Of a DNA stretch of 64,000 nucleotides, positions 26,084 through 35,329 are shown piece after piece. Position 1 is the first letter of the stretch. Each line of letters opens with the position of its first letter. The notes below the pieces were generated by a model. The model ran no database searches and had not been told where the DNA came from. It worked only from the letters and a program-made list of their open reading frames with translations. The translations under genes and the position numbers were made by a program. Source of the DNA: Chryseobacterium limigenitum (GTDB lineage Bacteria > Bacteroidota > Bacteroidia > Flavobacteriales > Weeksellaceae). The stretch lies in the NCBI RefSeq assembly GCF_900114875.1, contig NZ_FPKW01000005.1, positions 62,001 to 126,000 of the forward strand, in the 5' to 3' direction.

Positions 26084-26857
26084 TCACTTTTTATTTAATC
26101 TTGAACTATACAAATCAATAGAATTATTCAATTCAAAACGAACTGTCTCAATTTTATTTGATTTTATGCTTGAAAGTATATTAGGATTAGTTTGAATAGC
26201 AAATTCTAAAAATTCACCTATTTTCTCTTCTGGAATTTTATATCTCACAAAATAATCATTTTCAATTCTTTCTCTAATCCATTTAACCTTTTCTTGTAAA
26301 TCTTGATATTTGTACAAAGATTTCATTCTTCTAGCATCACCACTAATTAATTTATATAAAGCATCGACTTTTATTGATCCAAATAAAAGAGGTACAATAA
26401 CATCATTGCTTACTGTAGGCACTCTTTCCCTTTGGACTCCTTTGAGTTTTGGAAGCCCAATATCTTTTTCTAATTTTTCTTTAGAATTATCAATTTTCAT
26501 CCGTTTGGAATCCGTTAGCAAATTGCCTGAAAGATTATTTAGTCTTACTTCTTCTATTTCAAAAGGCATCTTTATAAGTAAAACTTTTAAAGCAAATGAA
26601 TTCCCAATTTTTTCGGATTTTCGTTCATATCCATCTTTAATAAATCTAAGCTCCTCACTGATATTTCCTTCAATATTAAATTTCCCTTCCGAATCGGTAT
26701 AAGTTTTTTTTTGATTGGCAATATTATAGACTAATACATTACTAATAGAAAAACCATCTTCCGATAATACTGTGCCATTGACAAAAGATTGAGCATATAC
26801 TGTTTTTGCAATACATAAAAATATAAAACAAAAGAAAATGAGATATTTATTTTTCAA
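26084..26857 (-). CDS. secreted carboxypeptidase-regulatory-like domain protein
   Basis: This 257-residue protein has a signal peptide (YLIFFCFIFLCIAKTVYAQ) and an N-terminal CarboxypepD_reg-like beta-sandwich (FVNGTVLSEDGFSISNVLVYN, YTDSEGKFNIEGN) at residues 23-100. A charged helical C-terminal half follows (LPKLKGVQRERVPTV, EKVKWIRERIENDYFVRYKI). It overlaps the upstream paralogous-type gene by 11 bp and closes the lanA-lanC transcript. A role in lanthipeptide immunity or outer-membrane passage is a guess from position only. Confidence 0.7.
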   Translation of the reverse strand: MKNKYLIFFCFIFLCIAKTVYAQSFVNGTVLSEDGFSISNVLVYNIANQKKTYTDSEGKFNIEGNISEELRFIKDGYERKSEKIGNSFALKVLLIKMPFEIEEVRLNNLSGNLLTDSKRMKIDNSKEKLEKDIGLPKLKGVQRERVPTVSNDVIVPLLFGSIKVDALYKLISGDARRMKSLYKYQDLQEKVKWIRERIENDYFVRYKIPEEKIGEFLEFAIQTNPNILSSIKSNKIETVRFELNNSIDLYSSRLNKK

Positions 26858-27674
26858 CTTTTACATCAATATTAATAGCAGGAGAAGCTATCGTTGATTT
26901 TTCCCAACTGCCATAGTACTTTCTTTTAAATACAGTTTTAAAGAACGCTCCACTAATGAAAATATGTCCTTTAAAAAAATTCATAAATTGTATGCTAACA
27001 AAAAAATCACTATTTACGTAAATATCATTATCACTCACATCAAGAATAAATGTATTATTTACAATTGAATCTTTTGTTACAACCGCTGTAATATCCTTGT
27101 ATAGAACAGATTGATTAGGAATACCATTTTTTTCATCATATACATTAATTCTCAACCTAACAGGTACATCTGTTTGAAAATCAGAGATATTCAGGTTTAT
27201 TTTTTGAATCTTTACCTTTTTGTTGTTTGAAAATTTAATTGCCAATTCACGAGATTGCTCTTCTTTTTCCTTTTTTCTTTCAGGATATGTCGCAAACAAA
27301 ATTTTCTTCGATTTAGAGTCTACTCCCCAATGCTTATCTTTAAACTGTTTAGGGGTAATAACAACTTCTGCAATATCCCTTACTTTCTCTTTTAAAAGAA
27401 TATTATGACTGCTATTTTGTAAAAAGTTATTAATTGATACTGAAAATTTTTCAAACCCTCCAACATGTACATTTAAATTTAAATCTTTATTTACACTACT
27501 TAAATCAAGTGTGTAATTGCCATTTTCATCAGCAATAGTACCGTTTTCTTCACTGCTAATACCAATCCTTGCATAAGGAACAGGATTATTATCGTATTGA
27601 GATAATACCTTGCCTGTTATTGTTTGTGCATTTAAAAATACACAGAGAAAGAAAGAAAAAAAACAAATTTTCAT
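26847..27674 (-). CDS. secreted carboxypeptidase-regulatory-like domain protein
   Basis: This 275-residue protein has a signal (ICFFSFFLCVFLNAQ) and the CarboxypepD_reg motif (ITGKVLSQYDNNPVPYARIG, GTIADENGNYTLDLS) at residues 18-95. Next comes a second beta-rich domain (PVRLRINVYDEKNGIPNQSV, FILDVSDNDIYVNSDFFVSI). This two-domain form is widespread in flavobacteria, often with TonB receptors, but here no receptor is adjacent. It starts 16 bp after lanC and overlaps the next gene, so it is expressed with the lanthipeptide genes. Confidence 0.72.
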   Translation of the reverse strand: MKICFFSFFLCVFLNAQTITGKVLSQYDNNPVPYARIGISSEENGTIADENGNYTLDLSSVNKDLNLNVHVGGFEKFSVSINNFLQNSSHNILLKEKVRDIAEVVITPKQFKDKHWGVDSKSKKILFATYPERKKEKEEQSRELAIKFSNNKKVKIQKINLNISDFQTDVPVRLRINVYDEKNGIPNQSVLYKDITAVVTKDSIVNNTFILDVSDNDIYVNSDFFVSIQFMNFFKGHIFISGAFFKTVFKRKYYGSWEKSTIASPAINIDVKVEK

Positions 27675-27690
27675 AAATTTTACTATTTAA

Positions 27691-28866
27691 TTATATCATA
27701 AAAATATCTTCCCAGCTATTGTCTTGCTTTTCATTTATGATACTAAGTAATGCAAGACCGATACCACAAAATCCTGTTATTAATCCTATATCAGGTGCAT
27801 ACTTATAATTATTTTCATAAAAAATATAGCTATAAAAAGATTCTAAGTCTGTTTGTTTAACTAACTCATCCTTCCAATATTTTTCCGTAATATCATACTT
27901 ATTTAAGGATTCATTTATTTTTTTATATAAATAGAAAACTCCTGATGTACCATGACAAAACCCTTTATCATTAATACTTGAATTTTCATCAGAAACTTTT
28001 CGATCTAATGTTTTAAGCAAAATAATTTCTCCTTCTTTTTGAATATATCCATTATCAACGTTTTTTCCAAAAGTAATTAAAGAATGGGCTATGCTCAAAT
28101 CTCCATAACACCAAGCTAATCGTGATCCATTGTGATTTGTATCAGAAGTATTGTCTATTTTAATTTTGCTTGGAAAATAGCAATAATCATTATTGCTAGT
28201 CTTTTGAGAAAGAAGCCATTTTACACTCTGCTCACCTAGTACTTTTGCTTTTTCATATTTTGTTTGCAAGTAAGTCTTTCCCAAGAAGGATATTATGGAA
28301 GGGATTCCATGAGCTAAACCTAAATTTATGGTAGTACTATCATATTTATCTACCCAAAAAACTCCATTTTCATCTTTTTGAGCAATTTCTTCTAAAGAAT
28401 CTACAAAAAAATTAAGGTGATTATTATTTTTAGATACTCCCATTTTAGATTTTTGCAAAAAATAAACAGCATACCCTAAAAAGCCATAGAATAAATCATA
28501 GTTCCCATTTTCTTTTTCGAGCAATGTACTTTTTATAAAAAATTCATCGAAAAAATCTACAAGATCTGAGTCTAGTTCGAAGGCTCCATGCTTACATAAA
28601 TACAGATAGAACCAAACAATTCCTGTACAACCACTAATAAGCCCAGAATTATTAAGCTTATCTTCTAAAGATTCATATACTTTTTCAAAACTACTAATTA
28701 CAGACTCTAATACGTCATCGTCTTTAAAAGTTAAAGCATAATTATATAAGAAAAGATTTTTAGCTGATAGACCTGAACCAATTGAGAAATCATCTGGGTC
28801 TTGTACATCTATAACAAAATCTTTAATAATTTGTATTGAATCTATTACTTTCTGATTATTTTCCAT
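27691..28866 (-). CDS. lanC: LanC-like lanthionine synthetase
   Basis: This 391-residue cyclase adds Cys thiols across dehydrated Ser/Thr to form thioether rings. Zinc ligands are visible: Cys 253 in AWCYGD, then Cys 304 and His 305 in GFCHGTSG. The other LanC toroid motifs are present: SGCTGIVWF near 78, GLAHGIPSII near 183 (catalytic His 186) and GFCGIGLALL near 370. Length is normal. It follows the precursor gene after a terminator hairpin. Confidence 0.92.
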   Translation of the reverse strand: MENNQKVIDSIQIIKDFVIDVQDPDDFSIGSGLSAKNLFLYNYALTFKDDDVLESVISSFEKVYESLEDKLNNSGLISGCTGIVWFYLYLCKHGAFELDSDLVDFFDEFFIKSTLLEKENGNYDLFYGFLGYAVYFLQKSKMGVSKNNNHLNFFVDSLEEIAQKDENGVFWVDKYDSTTINLGLAHGIPSIISFLGKTYLQTKYEKAKVLGEQSVKWLLSQKTSNNDYCYFPSKIKIDNTSDTNHNGSRLAWCYGDLSIAHSLITFGKNVDNGYIQKEGEIILLKTLDRKVSDENSSINDKGFCHGTSGVFYLYKKINESLNKYDITEKYWKDELVKQTDLESFYSYIFYENNYKYAPDIGLITGFCGIGLALLSIINEKQDNSWEDIFMI

Positions 28867-28877
28867 TGTGAATTATT

Positions 28878-28913
28878 AAAAAAAAAGGTGCTATACAATA
28901 TTTATATAGCACC
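28878..28913 (-). terminator. terminator between lanthipeptide precursor and lanC
   Basis: On the minus strand GGTGCTATA pairs perfectly with TATAGCACC, followed by nine T, 12 bases before the lanC ATG. Since lanC has no other visible promoter in the gap, this probably permits partial read-through. Confidence 0.85.
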
Positions 28914-28934
28914 CCATAATTTTTAGCGGTAAAC

Positions 28935-29150
28935 TTAAAATACATCGCAAAATACCGTTCCACTTCCTGGACTATGTCCGCTACCATTACAACTTGTGTG
29001 GCTCGTACACCCTACATCTGCATTAGTTTGAGTACAAAGCACTCTTGATCCAAAAAAACCTCCTTTAATTGATTTTTCTTCTCCTTTTACAATGGTGTCA
29101 ATTTTTTCTTTGTTCAACACCAATTTTTTTAATTTTTTCTGTTGTTTCAT
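28935..29150 (-). CDS. lanA: class I lanthipeptide precursor
   Basis: This 71-residue peptide has a Lys-rich leader (KQQKKLKKLVLNKEKIDTIV) ending in SIKGG at residues 30-31, the cut site for a C39 peptidase. The core of 40 residues begins FFGSRVLCTQTN and has four Cys (core positions 8, 17, 23, 37) and eleven Ser/Thr, enough for up to four thioether rings. The leader has the LNKEKI pattern of Bacteroidetes lanthipeptides. Core Gly/Ser repeats (GSGHSPGSG) between rings are notable. It faces lanB from a shared 70-bp promoter region. Confidence 0.88.
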   Translation of the reverse strand: MKQQKKLKKLVLNKEKIDTIVKGEEKSIKGGFFGSRVLCTQTNADVGCTSHTSCNGSGHSPGSGTVFCDVF

Positions 29151-29176
29151 TTTGTGAAATTTTTAGTTTAAATTAG

Positions 29177-29211
29177 TTTGACAAATGTATAATATTTTTC
29201 TAAATTCGCAA
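29177..29211. promoter_or_regulatory. overlapping divergent promoters of the lanthipeptide cluster
   Basis: Plus strand: TTTG (29177-29180), 20 bases, TAAATTCG (29201-29208), toward lanB. Minus strand: TTG (29209-29211), 19 bases, TACATTTG (29182-29189), toward lanA. The two promoters share the same 35 bp, so polymerase cannot bind both at once and one protein could control both arms. Confidence 0.65.
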
Positions 29212-29220
29212 GAAAAATAA

Positions 29221-32202
29221 ATGAAAATATCGTTTTTTTCTTATCATATCTTTAGAATACCAGCTTATTCTTTGTTAAAACTAAACTCACTAATAGAGGA
29301 TAAAAGCAACCAATATAACGTTATTGATGATAAATTTTTAACATATTCTATATATTTATCTTCTCCTTCTTTATATTTTCAATTAATCAATGAAAAAAAT
29401 GAAAATGAAAAACTGAAAGATACATTAACAAAATATATTAGTAGAATTGGATATAGAACCATTCCATTTGGTGTTTTTTCAGGAGTAGGATTGATAAAGA
29501 CAAAATATGATAAAAATAATAACGGAAAATTTACAATTATAGATAAATACACTAAATCATTACTTGATTTAAGCCTCTCATACAAAAGAAATATTTATTT
29601 ATCATCGAACACAAATTATGTAGATTGTAAATTTAGTGTAAATCCAACTGTTAAATATAATAAAGGAAAATATAGGTATGTTGATTTTAAGGTTGATACC
29701 AATGGTAACCTCAATTATAGTTATACATCATTTGATAGCAACACTTATATCAAAAAGATATTTGCTTTAATGAACAAGGGGAAAACTATTAAAGAAGTCA
29801 TTTATTCAATAGTTGATGAGGCTATAGAGTATGAAGATGCTAATGATTTCATAAATGAGCTTATTGAAAGTAAAATACTTATATCCGATTTTGAACCTTC
29901 AACAATAGGCTTTGATAGTTTACAGAAAAGTAACAATAAAATCAATAAATTTTTGGGTAAAATTGATAATCTTAACTTTAATGATAGGATCAAGATCCAA
30001 TATAATATACAAAAAAAGCAAACAGAAAAGGGGAATATTTCTCAAAACGACAATTTGCTATATGTTAATACTTTTTTTTCGTCTGAAGGTAATTTTTCCA
30101 ATAAACAAACTTCACTGATAAAACAGTCAATTGATATTCTCAATCAATTTCTAATAAGATTCAAGCAGGATGAATTTTTTGCGATTAACATTAATGATTT
30201 CAAGAAGAAATTTGAAAGAAGGTTTGAAGGAGAACCCGTTTCAATTTTAGATGCTTTAGATCCAGAAAAAGGTATTTTATATTCAAATAACAAATCAGAT
30301 GAAAATAATTTTGAATTAATTGATAGCTTTTTCTTAAAAAAAATAAATAAGAATCTCGGTAATAAAATAGCCCAAATAAATGATACTGAATTAAACCAAA
30401 TATTAAAACTTAAAGAAACCCATCAAACAGATAGAAGTCCGACAGGATGTGCAAGAGTTAGTTTGTATAAAGAAATTGATTCTGATTTTATTTATATAAA
30501 ATCCCTGTCTCCCCATAGTCCTACAAGAATTTTATCACGGTTTACAAATTCTAATGAAGAGATACACTCACTATGTTCGGAAATAGCTAATTATGAAGAT
30601 AATGAGTTTTCTGAAACTATATTAGCCGAACTTGATTTTTTACCTAATATTTACCAAGGGAATATCTTAAACAGATCCAGATTTAGAAAGTATAGAATTA
30701 TTATACACAGTAAAGAAAATTCAAAGTATTGTATTCCAATAAATGATTTATTTTTAAAAATACAAAATGGAGAATTAGTAATTGTATCTAAAAAATTGAA
30801 AAAAATAATAATCCCTTGTTTTTCAACCGCAATAGATTTAGATAAATCAGATATATTACCAATGATTAAATTTTTGGTTGATTACTATTATAGCCAATTT
30901 AATCATACTATTGGTTTCCTTAATATAATAAAATATCATAAATATTATAAGCACATTCCAAGAATTATGTATAAGAACATAATACTAAGTAAAGAAAGTT
31001 GGCAGGTGAATGTACATGATTTCTTATATGAGAATAATATAAAAAATGAATACAATAAAAAAGATGTAGACAACGCAGTCAAAATATTTAATACAAAGAG
31101 AGAAAAGATTGGAATACCTCGTTGGTTTGAATTTGTAATTGATGATATAGAAACCTATATTGACAGTGAAAATGAAAAAATGATTAGAATATTTCTTACT
31201 GAGTTGAATAAAAGGAAAGAAATGCTACTGTATGAGGTATTGACAAAAAGCTTTGATTCGGTTATTTATTCTGATAATGGAGAGCCTCATAATAATGAAT
31301 TTTTTATACCTTTTAAAAATCATGATTTTACTGCATCTAATAATAAGCCAGTTTTCAATATTTCAAAGATTAGTAGGAAAGAAAGATTTTTTATTCCTGG
31401 TTCTGAATGGTTGTATTATAAGATTTACATAAATCAAGAATATTCTACAAAGTTTCTTATTCTTCTTTCAGATAAATTAAGAAAAATGGTGACTAGTGGA
31501 GAGATTAAAAGGTTTTTTTATTTAATGTTTATTGATTCTGAGTTTCATATAAGGTTAAGAATAAATATTAATAGAGAATATTATAGTAATGTCAATGAAA
31601 AACTGTCATATTTCCTTAGTTCATTGGTTGAACAACTCTATTTAAACAATGTACTAATTGATACTTATGTTCGGGAAATAGAAAGATATGGAGCTACTAA
31701 CATAGATGTAATTGAGGCAATTTTCCATACAGATTCAGAAGAATCAATGAAGTTCATTAATCTTTCTTTTACAAATAAAATAGAAAGTTGGACATATAGT
31801 ATTAAATTAGTCGACTTTTACATTGACTTGGTATATGAAAAAATTACAGATAAATTATCCTTTGTCAGGGAAATGAAAAATAATTTGGAGAATCATTTAG
31901 GTGATAGAATTTCAAATAAAACAAAATGGGTAAATGAAAAATATTCGAGTAATTCTGAAAATATTACAAATGTTTTTACGGATGATGCTGTTATTCCAGT
32001 TGTCTTTAGAAAAAAAATTAGAAATCAATTTTTAAAGCTTCAGTTTTCAAACACCTATACTCCAAAGTATTATATTGGGAATATGATTCACATGCACATT
32101 ACAAGAGTTTCCAATAAAGAAAATATACTTTATGAATTTTTAGTTTATTCAATTTTAGATAAAAAATTAAGTGAGGTAGTTTATAATAAAACCAAAATAT
32201 AG
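29221..32202 (+). CDS. lanB: lantibiotic dehydratase LanB, full length
   Basis: This 993-residue enzyme has the lantibiotic dehydratase N-terminal domain (SRIGYRTIPFGVFSGVGLI near 82; SLSPHSPTRILSRF near 430; FLPNIYQGNILNRSRFRKY near 480). The C-terminal SpaB_C elimination domain begins near 720 (GSEWLYYKIYI, REIERYGATNIDVIEAIFHTDSE). It glutamylates Ser/Thr using Glu-tRNA and eliminates glutamate to give Dha/Dhb. Both domains are in one chain, whereas the pinensin system of Chitinophaga has a split LanB. Codon use is extremely AT-rich. It is 6 bp before the exporter gene. Confidence 0.92.
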   Translation: MKISFFSYHIFRIPAYSLLKLNSLIEDKSNQYNVIDDKFLTYSIYLSSPSLYFQLINEKNENEKLKDTLTKYISRIGYRTIPFGVFSGVGLIKTKYDKNNNGKFTIIDKYTKSLLDLSLSYKRNIYLSSNTNYVDCKFSVNPTVKYNKGKYRYVDFKVDTNGNLNYSYTSFDSNTYIKKIFALMNKGKTIKEVIYSIVDEAIEYEDANDFINELIESKILISDFEPSTIGFDSLQKSNNKINKFLGKIDNLNFNDRIKIQYNIQKKQTEKGNISQNDNLLYVNTFFSSEGNFSNKQTSLIKQSIDILNQFLIRFKQDEFFAININDFKKKFERRFEGEPVSILDALDPEKGILYSNNKSDENNFELIDSFFLKKINKNLGNKIAQINDTELNQILKLKETHQTDRSPTGCARVSLYKEIDSDFIYIKSLSPHSPTRILSRFTNSNEEIHSLCSEIANYEDNEFSETILAELDFLPNIYQGNILNRSRFRKYRIIIHSKENSKYCIPINDLFLKIQNGELVIVSKKLKKIIIPCFSTAIDLDKSDILPMIKFLVDYYYSQFNHTIGFLNIIKYHKYYKHIPRIMYKNIILSKESWQVNVHDFLYENNIKNEYNKKDVDNAVKIFNTKREKIGIPRWFEFVIDDIETYIDSENEKMIRIFLTELNKRKEMLLYEVLTKSFDSVIYSDNGEPHNNEFFIPFKNHDFTASNNKPVFNISKISRKERFFIPGSEWLYYKIYINQEYSTKFLILLSDKLRKMVTSGEIKRFFYLMFIDSEFHIRLRININREYYSNVNEKLSYFLSSLVEQLYLNNVLIDTYVREIERYGATNIDVIEAIFHTDSEESMKFINLSFTNKIESWTYSIKLVDFYIDLVYEKITDKLSFVREMKNNLENHLGDRISNKTKWVNEKYSSNSENITNVFTDDAVIPVVFRKKIRNQFLKLQFSNTYTPKYYIGNMIHMHITRVSNKENILYEFLVYSILDKKLSEVVYNKTKI

Positions 32203-32208
32203 AAGCTA

Positions 32209-34401
32209 ATGTTCAACTTTGTTTTTCAGCGTGATCAGATGGATTGTGGTCCCGCATGTTTAGAAATGATATGTAATCATTATGGTAAAAGCTTTGGTGT
32301 AAATTATCTTCGGGAGAAATGTTTTGTAAACAGAGAAGGTGTATCACTTTCAGGAATAAGAGAAGCCTCAGAAAATTTAGGATTTGAAGTTATTACTGGA
32401 AAACTAACAACAGATAGTTTTGAAAATGATATGTTGCCATGTATATTACATTGGAATCAAGATCATTTTGTTGTTTTATATAGAATATCAAAAAGTTATT
32501 TTAATAACAAGAAAACATATAAAATTGCTGATCCCGCACACGGCTTAATATCTCTTGAAGAAGATAAGTTTAAGGGTGCTTGGCTATCTGATGAGGAAAA
32601 GGGAATTGCTGTATTTTTTGAGCCAACAGAAAAATTATACGAACAAGAAGTTCATGGGGAAAAATCAAGTTCTTTAAAAGATATGATAAAATATATAAAA
32701 CCGTATAGAAGACAACTATTTTATATGTTTTTATTTCTTCTTTTGGGAACAGTTTCTACATTAGCTTTTCCAATATTAACTCAAAAACTTATAGACGATG
32801 GCGTTGACAAAAAGAATGTTAATGTCATATTTTTTGTTTTGGTAGCTCAATTATTCCTTTTTATTGGGAATATGGTATTTTCAGTATTTCGGAATTTGAT
32901 TGCATTAAACATTGGAACAAAAATAAATATTGATGTTATATCTGATTTCTTAATGAAATTTGTAAAACTACCAATTAAGTTTTTTGATACAAAACTTTTG
33001 GGGGACTTTAATCAACGGATTCAGGATCATGATAGGATTGAGCAGTTTTTCACTTCCAATAGCCTAATGACTTTGTTTTCATTGATAACTTTTTCCGTTT
33101 TTTTCGGAATTTTGTGGTATTATAACATCACTATTCTTTTAACTTATTTGTTATTAACCGTTCTATCTATATTATGGTCTTTATTTTGGATGAAAAAAAG
33201 AAAGTCTTTAGATTATTTTAGATTTAGACAGAAAAGTGAAAACCAAGAAGCTATTTATGAAATAATCAATGGGATTTCAGAGATGAAACTCAATCAATAT
33301 GAAAGTTTTAAAATATCAGAGTGGAAGAAAATTCAAAAAAAATTATTTAAAATAAATGTTCGTATTTTAAAACTTGACCAAGTTCAACTATCAGGTTTTG
33401 ATTTTATTAATCAATTAAAAAACATTGTTGTAACATTTCTTGCTGCTAACTTTGTTATTAAGGGGAACATGACTATTGGTGAGCTATTAAGCGTATCTTA
33501 TATTATTGGTCAAATGAATTCTCCTATAAATCAAATTATAACATTTTTTAGATCTCTTCAAGATGCAAGATTGAGCTTAGACAGATTGGACGAGGTTCAA
33601 AACCATAAAGAGGAAGAATCCACAAACCAAAAGAAACTTTCCGTAGGAAATGATGTTGAAGAAAAAGGCATTACCTTAAAAAATGTTTATTTCCAATATG
33701 AGGGTTCTGATTCTGATTATATACTCAAAAATATTAGTTTAGATATTCCCGAAGGAAAAATAACGGCAATAGTAGGAGCAAGTGGAAGCGGTAAAACAAC
33801 ATTATTAAAAATATTATTAAAGTTTTATGAACCTCTACTTGGAGAGATTACAATAAATAATGATAATCTTAAAGATATTTCCCCAAAAGCACTAAGAGAA
33901 AATTGCGGTGTAGTAATGCAAGATGGATATATCTTTTCAGATACTATAGAGCGTAATATTGCTACTAATGACAATAATATTAACTTCGATAAACTTCGAC
34001 ATGCAATGCAAATTGCTAATATATTAGATTTTGTAATGAAATTACCCTTAAAAACCAAAACTAAAATTGGAATGTCAGGAATTGGACTTTCAGGAGGGCA
34101 AAAACAACGTATTTTAATCGCAAGGGCAATTTATAAAAATCCACATTATCTTTTCTTTGATGAAGCCACCAGTGCGCTAGACGCTGAAAACGAAAAAGTA
34201 ATCCATAACAATCTGCAAGAATTTTTTAAGGGTAAAACTGTAATCATTATTGCTCATAGGCTTTCTACTGTAAAGAGTGCTGACCAAATTATTGTTCTTA
34301 AAAATGGTGAGATCGTAGAAAAAGGCAATCACAACGAATTAGTAAATAGTAAAGCTGACTATTTTAATTTAGTTAAGAATCAATTAGAATTAGGAAATTA
34401 A
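32209..34401 (+). CDS. lanT: C39-peptidase-containing ABC exporter for the lanthipeptide
   Basis: This 730-residue protein cuts the GG leader and exports the product. The C39 domain covers residues 1-140 with Cys 13 (QMDCGPACLEM), His 86 (QDHFVVLY) and Asp near 108 (IADPAHG). About six membrane helices lie between 165 and 455. The nucleotide-binding domain has Walker A GASGSGKTT near 522, signature LSGGQKQR near 627 and Walker B YLFFDEATSALD. It is the only transporter in the cluster. A bidirectional terminator follows. Confidence 0.94.
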   Translation: MFNFVFQRDQMDCGPACLEMICNHYGKSFGVNYLREKCFVNREGVSLSGIREASENLGFEVITGKLTTDSFENDMLPCILHWNQDHFVVLYRISKSYFNNKKTYKIADPAHGLISLEEDKFKGAWLSDEEKGIAVFFEPTEKLYEQEVHGEKSSSLKDMIKYIKPYRRQLFYMFLFLLLGTVSTLAFPILTQKLIDDGVDKKNVNVIFFVLVAQLFLFIGNMVFSVFRNLIALNIGTKINIDVISDFLMKFVKLPIKFFDTKLLGDFNQRIQDHDRIEQFFTSNSLMTLFSLITFSVFFGILWYYNITILLTYLLLTVLSILWSLFWMKKRKSLDYFRFRQKSENQEAIYEIINGISEMKLNQYESFKISEWKKIQKKLFKINVRILKLDQVQLSGFDFINQLKNIVVTFLAANFVIKGNMTIGELLSVSYIIGQMNSPINQIITFFRSLQDARLSLDRLDEVQNHKEEESTNQKKLSVGNDVEEKGITLKNVYFQYEGSDSDYILKNISLDIPEGKITAIVGASGSGKTTLLKILLKFYEPLLGEITINNDNLKDISPKALRENCGVVMQDGYIFSDTIERNIATNDNNINFDKLRHAMQIANILDFVMKLPLKTKTKIGMSGIGLSGGQKQRILIARAIYKNPHYLFFDEATSALDAENEKVIHNNLQEFFKGKTVIIIAHRLSTVKSADQIIVLKNGEIVEKGNHNELVNSKADYFNLVKNQLELGN

Positions 34402-34430
34402 TTTATATGAATTATTAATATGAATTAGTC

Positions 34431-34471
34431 AATACTTAATCTGAAATGTAATATAATCCAGATTAAGTATT
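34431..34471. terminator. bidirectional terminator between lanT and the unknown block
   Basis: AATACTTAATCTG (34431-34443) and CAGATTAAGTATT (34459-34471) are perfect complements, flanked by AT-rich tracts, between convergent genes. Confidence 0.8.
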
Positions 34472-34484
34472 ATTTATTTACAAT

Positions 34485-34709
34485 TTATTCTTTTAATAAA
34501 GAATTTTTCAATAATTCTTCCAAAGGATTTTGGGGTTTGCTCGTAATGACGGTTTTTAAATCTTTTTCAGATAATTCCGCAAACTCAACAGTTTTTAATA
34601 TTGAGAAAACAACATCTTTTAATCCTAACTTTCGGAGTGACATTCTGATTTCTTTATCAGTTGGAAATTGGCTGTCTGTTTGCTTTAAATGGATTTTGTG
34701 ATTTTTCAT
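34485..34709 (-). CDS. small hypothetical protein
   Basis: I do not recognise this 74-residue protein. It is Lys- and Leu-rich and predicted helical (EIRMSLRKLGLKDVVFSILK, AELSEKDLKTVITSK), with no signal or membrane segment. It ends a four-gene minus-strand run (36106 to 34485), 8 bp after the 203-residue gene, which supports it being real. Confidence 0.5.
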   Translation of the reverse strand: MKNHKIHLKQTDSQFPTDKEIRMSLRKLGLKDVVFSILKTVEFAELSEKDLKTVITSKPQNPLEELLKNSLLKE

Positions 34710-34717
34710 ATTATATT

Positions 34718-35329
34718 CTAATTCTTTTTAGTGTTTAAATTTTCCATTTTTAATAGAAGACTTTGTAAATCCAAATTATTTGAATTGCCCTCCTCAGTAT
34801 ATGTTTTGTTAAGTTGATAAAAAACATTGTGAATAACCTTTTCTGTAAGATTTTCTTCAATCATATAGCCCTTAGCAAGTTTTTCTTTCACATTCAGGGT
34901 TTTTATGAAATAATGGTTAATCATACTTTCATAAATAAACTTCAAATCATCAGAGTTCTTATATTTTATTGTTTTTGTATCTTCTTTTAAATAATCAGAA
35001 ACTGTATGATAGAGATCTGAGCTTAATTTATTAACATATTTGTCTCTAATATGGCTTAAATCACTATATAAAGGTTGTTGAGGGTAAGTTTTTCTAATAG
35101 CTTGAAATGTTTCACTGATAATAGCCTGTATTCTGATTTTAGAAATTTTGGCAGTCATTGAAATTTCATTAACCGAGGTATTCCAATACTTCTCATAATC
35201 TAAAATGAGTTCAAGGATAGATTTATAATTTTTCTTACCCATAAAAATTTCCTGTAGATCCACTACAAGACACTTCTCAACCATTTGGCTGATCGTTTCC
35301 TTTAACTGTAATTCGGCATTATGTTCCAT
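34718..35329 (-). CDS. hypothetical helical cytoplasmic protein
   Basis: No family is recognised for this 203-residue protein. It is all-helical by composition, without signal or membrane segments. A central stretch (VNEISMTAKISKIRIQAIIS) has helix-turn-helix character, but nothing conclusive. It overlaps the upstream secreted-protein gene by one base and is followed 8 bp later by the 74-residue gene. Confidence 0.55.
   Translation of the reverse strand: MEHNAELQLKETISQMVEKCLVVDLQEIFMGKKNYKSILELILDYEKYWNTSVNEISMTAKISKIRIQAIISETFQAIRKTYPQQPLYSDLSHIRDKYVNKLSSDLYHTVSDYLKEDTKTIKYKNSDDLKFIYESMINHYFIKTLNVKEKLAKGYMIEENLTEKVIHNVFYQLNKTYTEEGNSNNLDLQSLLLKMENLNTKKN

Noticed and set aside
26004..26195. 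63-codon plus-strand frame with a hydrophobic start
   Set aside because: It overlaps the 3' end of the real minus-strand gene at 26084-26857 and has no promoter or homology I can see.
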